A stretch of DNA of 5,625 nucleotides from Pseudomonas sp. (lineage in GTDB: Bacteria; Pseudomonadota; Gammaproteobacteria; Pseudomonadales; Pseudomonadaceae), in the NCBI GenBank assembly GCA_026398835.1, contig JAPLSD010000805.1, positions 1 through 5,625 of the forward strand, written 5' to 3'. Position numbers and translations under genes: made by a program. Below, piece after piece: positions 1 to 4,743 of the stretch (positions are counted from its first letter, which is position 1; each line of letters starts with the position of its first letter). The notes below the pieces were generated by a model that saw only the letters and a list, made by a program, of their open reading frames with translations, searched no databases and was not told where the DNA came from.

Positions 1-93
1 GGTCTTCCGACTAGCTGGCGCCTCCACCGTGAACAAAAATCCGGGCGGGTCCACTACGCGTTATGGCAACGGATGGCAGAGACAGTGGGTTAA
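1..93 (+). CDS. rsmD: 16S rRNA (guanine(966)-N(2))-methyltransferase RsmD, C-terminal end (partial)
   Basis: Frame 1 is open from the first base to a TAA at 91-93 and encodes the last 30 residues of a protein that starts outside the window. The tail has the pattern GLPTSW-LHRE-(K)SG-V-YALWQR. From memory this matches the end of RsmD, where the E. coli protein reads LPT..NWSLHREKVAGQVAYRLYQRE. RsmD uses S-adenosylmethionine to methylate guanine 966 of 16S rRNA in the cytoplasm during 30S assembly. The Rossmann fold and the catalytic NPPF/DPPF-type motif lie upstream and cannot be checked. A YheT-like hydrolase beside rsmD fits the Pseudomonas chromosome as I recall it. The call rests on only 30 residues, but the pattern is distinctive. 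Confidence 0.8.
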   Translation, partial: GLPTSWRLHREQKSGRVHYALWQRMAETVG

Positions 94-106
94 TCGACTG
101 CCCTGA

Positions 107-132
107 AAAGGTGCGTACCGATACGCACCTTT
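107..132 (+). terminator. Hairpin after rsmD, probable Rho-independent terminator
   Basis: A perfect 11-bp inverted repeat, AAAGGTGCGTA (107-117) and TACGCACCTTT (122-132), encloses the tetraloop CCGA. It starts 13 bases after the rsmD stop. The A-run on the left arm and T-run on the right are typical of a terminator. The T-run is only three bases before GCACC, so termination may be incomplete. The hairpin ends 15 bases before the next start codon, leaving no room for a promoter between them. Confidence 0.65.
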
Positions 133-147
133 GCACCGAGAACGACC

Positions 148-1152
148 GTGCCCATACTGCCAGATCGCTTCACCCCCGCCTTGGGCCTAGGCAATCCGCA
201 CCTGCAAACCTTGTGGGGCCCGCTGTGGCGCAAAACCACCCATCTCGACCGGCAACGTGAGCGACTCTGGCTGGAAGATGGCGACTTTCTCGACCTCGAC
301 TGGCACGGTCCCCACAGCTCAGGTGCACCTTTGGTGCTGGTGTTGCACGGACTGACGGGTTCCTCGAATTCGCCCTATGTGGCCGGGCTGCAAAAGGCAC
401 TGGCGACTCAAGGCTGGGCCAGCGTGGCGCTGAACTGGCGCGGCTGCTCAGGTGAACCGAACCTGTTGCCACGCAGCTATCACTCCGGCGTCAGCGAAGA
501 CCTTGCGGCAGCGATCAAACATTTGCGCGCCCAGCGACCATCGGCGCCGTTGTATGCGGTCGGCTATTCACTGGGTGGCAATGTGTTGCTCAAGCATCTG
601 GGGGAAACCGGTCACGACAGTGAGCTGCTAGGTGCAGTGGCAGTGTCGGTACCCTTTCGTCTCGACCAGTGCGCCGACCGTATCAGTCAGGGTTTTTCCA
701 AGGTCTATCAGGCGCATTTCATGCGGGAGATGGTGGCCTACATCAAAAACAAACAACGGCAGTTCCATCATGATGGCCGCCACGAAGGCCTGGCGACTCT
801 GGACGGGCTCGGCTCACTGGACAATATGCGGACTTTCTGGGATTTCGACGGTCGGGTCACCGCACCGCTGAATGGATTTCTGAATGCCCAAGACTATTAC
901 CGTCGCGCCTCCAGTCGCTATTTTCTCGGGGCCATTCGCACGCCGACCCTGATCATTCATGCTGCGGACGATCCTTTCGTGTCCCACCACAGCCTGCCGG
1001 AAGCCAATGAACTGTCGCCAAGCACACAGTTTGAGTTGCAGACCAAGGGCGGGCATGTCGGCTTTGTCGACGGAACCCTGCGCACCCCCGGCTATTATCT
1101 GGAACGTCGCATCCCGCAATGGTTGACTGGTGCGGGCAGAGGCAGCGTTTGA
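148..1152 (+). CDS. YheT-family alpha/beta hydrolase (putative esterase)
   Basis: A 334-residue cytoplasmic alpha/beta-fold hydrolase of the YheT/AB-hydrolase-4 group (COG0429), of typical family length. The family N-terminal motif NPHLQTLWG is at residues 16-24, the oxyanion-loop motif HGLTGSS at 67-73, and the nucleophile elbow GYSLGG at 139-144 with Ser141. The acid is Asp274 or Asp275 in AADDPF, and the catalytic histidine is His303 in GGHVGF. The triad is complete, so an active ester or thioester hydrolase is expected; the substrate is unknown for most of the family. The start is a GTG with a weak GAG Shine-Dalgarno about seven bases upstream. It is supported because NPHLQT lies only 16 residues in. 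The stop TGA overlaps the proposed AraC start, so the two are probably translated from one message. There is no signal peptide or membrane segment. Confidence 0.9.
   Translation: MPILPDRFTPALGLGNPHLQTLWGPLWRKTTHLDRQRERLWLEDGDFLDLDWHGPHSSGAPLVLVLHGLTGSSNSPYVAGLQKALATQGWASVALNWRGCSGEPNLLPRSYHSGVSEDLAAAIKHLRAQRPSAPLYAVGYSLGGNVLLKHLGETGHDSELLGAVAVSVPFRLDQCADRISQGFSKVYQAHFMREMVAYIKNKQRQFHHDGRHEGLATLDGLGSLDNMRTFWDFDGRVTAPLNGFLNAQDYYRRASSRYFLGAIRTPTLIIHAADDPFVSHHSLPEANELSPSTQFELQTKGGHVGFVDGTLRTPGYYLERRIPQWLTGAGRGSV
1138..1142 (+). promoter_or_regulatory. Ribosome binding site supporting a TTG start for the AraC-type gene
   Basis: AGAGG at 1138-1142 lies six bases before the TTG at 1149-1151. That TTG overlaps the hydrolase stop as TTGA, an arrangement typical of translational coupling. 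The alternative in-frame ATG at 1119 has only GGAA at 1101-1104, about 14 bases away, which is too far for a good site. Confidence 0.5.
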
Positions 1153-1997
1153 ACCCTGAAGGCGAGTCGATCCGTTTCTGGCAAGCCGCACCGCTGGCTG
1201 GCGTCGAGCTATTGGCCGCCCGTTACATCGAACACCGTTTTGTGCCCCATGTGCATGACGGCTATGTCATTGGTTTGATCATGGCCGGCGCCCAGCGCTA
1301 TCGTTATCGCGGCGTGGAACATCTGGCGGGCACCGGAACATTGGTGCTGATCAACCCCGACGAATTGCACACTGGCCACAAAGGCACCGATGACGGTTGG
1401 CTATACCGGGCCTTTTATCCAGACAACAAGCAGATTCTCTCACTGCTGGCCGAGCTCGAACTCCCGGCCAACAGCCTTCCGGCGTTCGGCGCCACACTCT
1501 ATCGCGATCCGGATCTGGTCAGCGGTTTCTGCCAACTGCACCGGTTACTGGAAAGTCCGGCCACGGCGCTGCAGCAGCAAACCGCCTGGCGAGAAATGAT
1601 GCTGTCGTTGTTGCAACGTCACGCAGGGGTGCCGACGCCCGGTAAACCCGGGCTAGAACATCGCGCAATCGCCCAGGCCAAAGAGCTGCTGCAATCACAA
1701 CTGGCCTCACCGCCCTCGCTCGAGGAGTTGGCCACGGCGGTTAACCTGTCACCCTTTCATTTCGCCCGAGTGTTTCGGCGCGCCACGGGCATGCCGCCAC
1801 ATACCTGGCTGATGCAGCAGCGGATCGCCCAGGCGCGGGCATTGTTGCGCGATGGCTGCCTGCCGCTGGAAGTGGCGACGCAATTGGGCTTCGCCGACCA
1901 GAGCCATTTGAGCCGGCAGTTCAAACAAGTCTATGGCGTCGGACCGGGGGCTTATCGGGCCGCAAGCGCAAGATCGTTCAAGACAGGCTTTTCCTGA
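1149..1997 (+). CDS. AraC-family transcriptional regulator with cupin-like sensor domain
   Basis: A one-component cytoplasmic regulator of 282 residues from the TTG at 1149, or 292 from an in-frame ATG at 1119. The TTG is preferred for its better-spaced AGAGG and its 4-base overlap with the hydrolase stop. The N-terminal half resembles an AraC-binding cupin domain: HVHDGYVIGLIMAG at residues 34-47, then a glycine-rich turn and LVLINPDELHTG at 65-76. The C-terminal part is the AraC/XylS DNA-binding domain with two helix-turn-helix units. The first runs about 190-220 (LEELA...LSPFHFARVFRRATG), the second about 239-270 (EVATQLGFADQSHLSRQFKQVYG then GAYR). Length and domain order are normal for the family. 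It sits 34 bases before azlC, so by position it probably controls the azlCD exporter in response to an amino acid or related ligand. That role is inferred; no operator was identified. Confidence 0.92.
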   Translation: MNPEGESIRFWQAAPLAGVELLAARYIEHRFVPHVHDGYVIGLIMAGAQRYRYRGVEHLAGTGTLVLINPDELHTGHKGTDDGWLYRAFYPDNKQILSLLAELELPANSLPAFGATLYRDPDLVSGFCQLHRLLESPATALQQQTAWREMMLSLLQRHAGVPTPGKPGLEHRAIAQAKELLQSQLASPPSLEELATAVNLSPFHFARVFRRATGMPPHTWLMQQRIAQARALLRDGCLPLEVATQLGFADQSHLSRQFKQVYGVGPGAYRAASARSFKTGFS

Positions 1998-2031
1998 GCC
2001 GCCTAAGATGCGGGCAACAAGGAGAGTCTTG

Positions 2032-2751
2032 ATGACCCGCAAACAGCTTTATTCCCGAGGTATCCGCGACAGTTTTGCCATGGCCGTGGGCATTCTGCCG
2101 TTCGGGCTGATCTTCGGCACATTGGCCGGAGCCGCTGGCCTGACGTTATGGCAGGCAGTCGGCATGTCGCTGTTCGTCTACGCCGGTTCCGCGCAATTCA
2201 TCGTTATCAGCCTGTTCGGAGCGGGCGCCAGTACCGTGGTGATTCTGTTGACGACCTTTATCGTCAACCTGCGTCATGTGCTTTACAGCGCCACCTTGCA
2301 GCCTCATGTCAGCCAGTTGCCGCAGCGGTGGCGGGTGTTGTTGGCGTTTTGGCTGACAGATGAAACCTTCGCGGTGGTTCAACGTTTCTATTTGCTGCAC
2401 GGCGATCGGCCGCTGGCGCACTGGTATTGGCTGGGCGTGACCAGTTCGCTGTATGTGTGCTGGGTATCGAGTTCGCTGCTGGGGGTGCTGTTCGGTCAGG
2501 CCGTGCCGGATCTGGCCAGTTGGGGTCTTGAGTTCGCCATGTTGGCGACCTTTATCGGCATCGTCGTGCCGTTGCTGCGCAATAAACCGCAAGTGGCGGC
2601 TGCGCTGGCAGCGGGTGCCGTGGCGTTGGCGACTTATAGCTGGCCTTACAAACTCGGGCTAATGGCCGCCGCATTCAGCGGAATTGCCGTGGGTGTAGTG
2701 CTGGAGCGTCGACAGCTGGCGACCCGGACGGGCAAGGAGTTGCACTCATGA
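2032..2751 (+). CDS. azlC: AzlC-family large subunit of branched-chain amino acid exporter
   Basis: A 239-residue inner-membrane protein of the AzlC/YgaZ/BrnF family, the large subunit of a two-component exporter for branched-chain amino acids such as valine, leucine or isoleucine and their analogues. Family landmarks are GILPFGLIFGTLAG (20-33), SLFVYAGSAQF (46-56), NLRHVLYSA (79-87) and LTDETFAV (108-115). Hydrophobic stretches lie roughly at 14-33, 42-62, 66-80, 133-155, 165-183, 187-203 and 207-224, fitting a multi-pass protein of usual length. The ATG at 2032 is chosen because AAGGAG at 2019-2024 is an excellent Shine-Dalgarno seven bases upstream. The frame stays open further upstream, but that stretch lies inside the AraC-type gene and is hydrophilic, unlike the family. 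The stop overlaps the azlD start as ATGA, so the two subunits are translationally coupled. The exact transported substrate cannot be read from the sequence. Confidence 0.93.
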   Translation: MTRKQLYSRGIRDSFAMAVGILPFGLIFGTLAGAAGLTLWQAVGMSLFVYAGSAQFIVISLFGAGASTVVILLTTFIVNLRHVLYSATLQPHVSQLPQRWRVLLAFWLTDETFAVVQRFYLLHGDRPLAHWYWLGVTSSLYVCWVSSSLLGVLFGQAVPDLASWGLEFAMLATFIGIVVPLLRNKPQVAAALAAGAVALATYSWPYKLGLMAAAFSGIAVGVVLERRQLATRTGKELHS

Positions 2752-3077
2752 ATTACTGGTGGCTGATTTTCGGTATGACCGCGATTACCTTTGTGCTGCG
2801 CTACAGCTTGTTCGCCTGGCCAAACCTGACTTTCCCGCCGCTGGTGCGTCAGGGTTTGCACTATGTGCCGACATCGGTACTCACGGCCATTGTGGTACCG
2901 GGAATGCTGTTACCCGACGGTGAGCATTGGGCGCTGAGCCTGAGTAATGCGTATTTGTTGGCGGGGCTGGTCGCGATTGGCATTGCCGCGTTGACCCGGC
3001 ATTTGCTGGCAACCATAGGCGGCGGGTTGCTGGTGTTCTTTTTGTTGCGCTGGATGATGGGGCAATTGCCGGTTTGA
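2748..3077 (+). CDS. azlD: AzlD-family small subunit of branched-chain amino acid exporter
   Basis: A 109-residue, very hydrophobic protein of the AzlD/YgaH/BrnE family, partner of AzlC in the inner membrane. Family features are the early T-(A/I)-TFVLRYS segment at residues 11-20 and YVPTSVLTAIVVPGML at 39-54. About four membrane spans can be drawn, near 2-21, 39-55, 66-84 and 88-104. Length is typical. The ATG at 2748 overlaps the azlC stop by four bases and has its own AAGGAG at 2734-2739, eight bases upstream, so both coupled and independent initiation are possible. It is the last gene of the rightward group, and its stop is seven bases before a strong hairpin. Small AzlD subunits are thought to be needed together with AzlC for export. 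The assignment rests on both the motif and the pairing. Confidence 0.92.
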   Translation: MNYWWLIFGMTAITFVLRYSLFAWPNLTFPPLVRQGLHYVPTSVLTAIVVPGMLLPDGEHWALSLSNAYLLAGLVAIGIAALTRHLLATIGGGLLVFFLLRWMMGQLPV

Positions 3078-3084
3078 TCCACGG

Positions 3085-3119
3085 TGATCGTTCCCACGCA
3101 GGAGTGATGGGAACGATCA
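3085..3119. terminator. REP-like hairpin, probable bidirectional terminator between convergent genes
   Basis: TGATCGTTCCCA (3085-3096) and TGGGAACGATCA (3108-3119) form a perfect 12-bp stem around an 11-base loop. It lies between the azlD stop (3077) and the stop of the leftward sulfurtransferase gene (3125), where a shared terminator is expected. The T-run is short: TTT on the + strand and none on the - strand. The GATCGTTCCCACGC / GTGGGAACGATC words resemble a hairpin repeat scattered through P. fluorescens-group genomes, so this may be a copy of that element serving as a transcript end. The repeat identity is from memory. Confidence 0.6.
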
Positions 3120-3124
3120 TTTCA

Positions 3125-3891
3125 TCAATCGCCCTTCGCAACCGCCCGCTTTGGATCAGTAATCCACTCGCTCCACGATCCTGCGTACAAACTGGCCAAC
3201 GGATACCCTGCCAAACACAACGCAAACAGGTTATGGCAAGCCGTCACGCCGGAACCGCAGTAAGCCACCAGCTCTTTGGGCGAACGATCACCCAGCTTCG
3301 CAGCGAAACGTTGCTTGAGCTGGTCAGCCGGCAGGAAACGCCCGTCACTGCCCAGATTTTCGCTGAACGCCGCGCATAGTGCACCGGGGATATGCCCGGC
3401 CACAGGATCGATCGGCTCCACCTCGCCACGGAATCGCGGCTGGGCACGAGCATCGAGCAAGGTCAGGGTCGGCCGACCGAGGCGCTTTTGCAGCTGTTCG
3501 GCGCTCAATAGCAGCGAGTCATCTGGAGTTCCGACAAAGCTGCCCTGCGCATTGCCAGGCGCGTCCAGACTCAGCGGCAAACCGGCCGCGTGCCAGGCCT
3601 TCAAGCCGCCGTCGAGGATGAACACTCAGCATTGATACCCCAGGCCTGCAAGCGCTCAACCAGCTGCCCAGGTTCTGGCAACGGGTGACGCCCGGTCACA
3701 CCCTTGATCACCGGGCCGCTGAGGTCACGCTCCAGATCGGCGAAAGAAGAACCAGCGATATGCCCTTCGGCATAACTGCGCTGACCATAGACCGGGTCTT
3801 CCAGGGCAAAACGACAATCCAGAATCACCAGCCCGGCCTGCTCCTTTTTCAGGTCCAGAGCTTGAGGGCTGATCAGTTGCGCAATGGGCAT
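3125..3891 (-). pseudogene. Two-domain sulfurtransferase (3-mercaptopyruvate sulfurtransferase/rhodanese type), broken by an internal deletion and frameshift
   Basis: Intact relatives have about 280-285 residues in two rhodanese domains and move sulfur from a donor such as 3-mercaptopyruvate or thiosulfate to an acceptor through a catalytic cysteine in domain 2. Here the first part runs from the ATG at 3891, with GGAG at 3901-3898 six bases upstream. It encodes MPIAQLISPQAL..LVILDCRFALEDP..SYAEGHIAG...LQAWGINAE (residues 1-89), then stops out of frame at 3601-3603. The second part is open from GTG 3625 to the TGA at 3125. It begins FILDGGLKAWHAAGLPL and contains the full second domain with CGSGVTAC, whose cysteine is residue 123 of this part; that motif is typical of mercaptopyruvate sulfurtransferases. 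Homologs have about 29 residues between INA(D/E) and VFILDGG, including a YDDGPG..AAR-WW-L segment, which are absent here. About 88 bases (3n+1) therefore seem to be lost at 3625/3626. The full protein cannot be made. The second part could survive only as a separate single-domain protein from a poor GTG start. A sequencing or assembly error is the alternative. Confidence 0.85.
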
Positions 3892-3924
3892 AACGGGCTC
3901 CAATGATGATGTCTGAGGTTGATC

Positions 3925-4596
3925 CTACTGCACTTCTTCCAGTGCCTGCGCCAGCGGCACATAAAACTCGTCGAACAGCGCATTCACCGCTTCCCGAGCC
4001 TGATCCGTGACAAATCCAGCTTCCAGTACCAGCACCTGATAGACCCCGCGCTTGATGGCTTCTTCACTCAGGTGCGTGGAATTTTCCCGCGTGGTGCACA
4101 GAAAGCGCACCCAGGAGGTGAGGATGATCCAGGCGTTGAGGGTCAGGGATTCGATCTGGATCTTGTCCATGCAGAGAATACCGGCCTCAACGAAGCCCTC
4201 ATAAATAGCTCCGCCCTGAATCAAGCAACGCTGGGAAAAACGTCGATACCGATCGGCCAGTTCCGCATCGCTGTCGAGCAGGTGTTCGAGGTCTCGGTGC
4301 AGGAATCGGTAGCGCCACATGGCGGCGAGCAGCGCCTGTAAGTAATAACGCTTGTCTTCAACCGTGGCAGCGCGCCCTTGGGGTGGGCGCAGGAAGCTGT
4401 CCACCAGGCTTTCGTACTCACTGAACAGCACGGCGATGATCGCCTGCTTGTTAGGGAAGTGGTAGTACAGGTTGCCCGGGGAAATTTCCATGTGGGCCGC
4501 GATATGGTTGGTGCTGACGCTGCGCTCGCCCTGCTGATTGAACAGCTCCAGGCTGTTCTGGACGATGCGCTCGCTGGTTTTTATCCGTGGGGCCAT
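3925..4596 (-). CDS. TetR-family transcriptional regulator
   Basis: A 223-residue one-component repressor-type regulator, of usual family length. The N-terminal DNA-binding domain covers about residues 5-55: R-IVQNSLELFNQQGE, then the helix-turn-helix VSTNHIAAHMEISPGNLYYHFPNKQAI at about 27-53, whose GNLYYHFPNK is the TetR recognition-helix signature. The remaining ~165 residues are helical and form the ligand/dimer domain. The MWRYRFLHRDLEHLL region at 93-107 resembles the C-terminal domain found in a subgroup of TetR proteins (Pfam TetR_C type PF13972). The start ATG has only a weak purine-rich upstream sequence. The gene diverges from the coniferyl aldehyde dehydrogenase gene across 147 bases with palindromes over the promoter. 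It is therefore the likely local regulator of that gene and of itself, with an aromatic aldehyde or acid as possible effector (inference). The broken sulfurtransferase gene follows after 33 bases and may share its message. Confidence 0.92.
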   Translation of the reverse strand: MAPRIKTSERIVQNSLELFNQQGERSVSTNHIAAHMEISPGNLYYHFPNKQAIIAVLFSEYESLVDSFLRPPQGRAATVEDKRYYLQALLAAMWRYRFLHRDLEHLLDSDAELADRYRRFSQRCLIQGGAIYEGFVEAGILCMDKIQIESLTLNAWIILTSWVRFLCTTRENSTHLSEEAIKRGVYQVLVLEAGFVTDQAREAVNALFDEFYVPLAQALEEVQ

Positions 4597-4642
4597 GGGC
4601 TTGGGCTTTAATTCAGAGTGCGTTGCCGAACATCTTACGACC

Positions 4643-4658
4643 TATCCCGGATCGGATA
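4643..4658. promoter_or_regulatory. Imperfect palindrome in the TetR-gene leader, possible operator
   Basis: TATCC (4643-4647) and GGATA (4654-4658) are inverted around CGGATC, in the stretch nearest the TetR gene. It is a weaker candidate regulator site than the pair at 4677-4710 and could be chance in GC-rich DNA. Confidence 0.25.
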
Positions 4659-4676
4659 AATCAAAGCTGTCGAGTG

Positions 4677-4690
4677 ATGTCATTTGACAT
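4677..4690. promoter_or_regulatory. Perfect 14-bp palindrome over the calB -35 box
   Basis: ATGTCA-TT-TGACAT is a perfect two-arm palindrome (4677-4682 and 4685-4690). Its right half contains most of the TTGACA -35 hexamer at 4684-4689, so a protein bound here would block the rightward promoter. It directly abuts the second palindrome at 4691-4710. A dimeric TetR-type repressor encoded alongside is the natural candidate. Confidence 0.45.
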
Positions 4691-4712
4691 TTTAGAGCAT
4701 AGACTCTAAATA
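4684..4712 (+). promoter_or_regulatory. Predicted sigma-70 promoter of the coniferyl aldehyde dehydrogenase gene
   Basis: TTGACA at 4684-4689 matches the -35 consensus exactly. At the ideal 17-base spacing, TAAATA at 4707-4712 is a modest -10 box. Transcription would begin near 4719, giving a leader of about 25 bases before the ATG at 4744. The strong -35, weak -10 and overlapping palindromes fit a regulated promoter. Predicted from sequence only. Confidence 0.5.
4691..4710. promoter_or_regulatory. 20-bp palindrome between -35 and -10, likely TetR operator
   Basis: TTTAGAG (4691-4697) and CTCTAAA (4704-4710) form 7-base arms around CATAGA, which has a symmetric TA centre. The site fills the promoter spacer and enters the -10 box, the usual position for a TetR-family operator. 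A further half-site copy, ACTCTAA, recurs in direct orientation at 4719-4725, 16 bases from the ACTCTAA at 4703-4709. Confidence 0.5.
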
Positions 4713-4723
4713 CAAGCCACTCT

Positions 4724-4731
4724 AATAAAAA
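4724..4731 (+). promoter_or_regulatory. Hfq/Crc catabolite-repression (CA) motif before the calB ribosome binding site
   Basis: AATAAAAA at 4724-4731 fits the AAnAAnAA motif bound by Hfq with Crc in Pseudomonas mRNAs. It ends one base before the Shine-Dalgarno AGGAG (4733-4737), where binding would block ribosome access. This suits a gene for use of a secondary carbon source. The motif is short and A-rich, so chance occurrence is possible. Confidence 0.4.
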
Positions 4732-4732
4732 C

Positions 4733-4737
4733 AGGAG
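4733..4737 (+). promoter_or_regulatory. Ribosome binding site of the coniferyl aldehyde dehydrogenase gene
   Basis: AGGAG sits six bases before the ATG at 4744 and fixes that start. Its 5' edge is next to the A-rich Hfq/Crc-type motif. Confidence 0.7.
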
Positions 4738-4743
4738 CCGTCC

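Noticed and set aside
1638..1652. CCCGG-TAAAC-CCGGG hairpin inside the AraC-type gene
   Set aside because: A short GC stem in the interdomain linker with no T-run; likely chance.
1933..2031. Extended azlC start at 1933
   Set aside because: The extra 33 residues are hydrophilic, lie inside the AraC-type gene and lack a ribosome binding site; ATG 2032 has AAGGAG at ideal spacing.
2146..2592. A 148-codon open frame on the - strand inside azlC
   Set aside because: Low-complexity Gln/His/Arg-rich translation opposite hydrophobic codons of a clear membrane protein; a shadow.
3601..3627. Programmed ribosomal frameshift in the sulfurtransferase gene
   Set aside because: There is no slippery run at the junction, and about 29 conserved residues are missing, which slippage would not restore; a deletion explains it better.
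3074..3635. Several + strand open frames of 70-120 codons across the sulfurtransferase remnant
   Set aside because: All are antisense to recognisable rhodanese sequence, Arg/Ser/Pro-rich and without ribosome binding sites.
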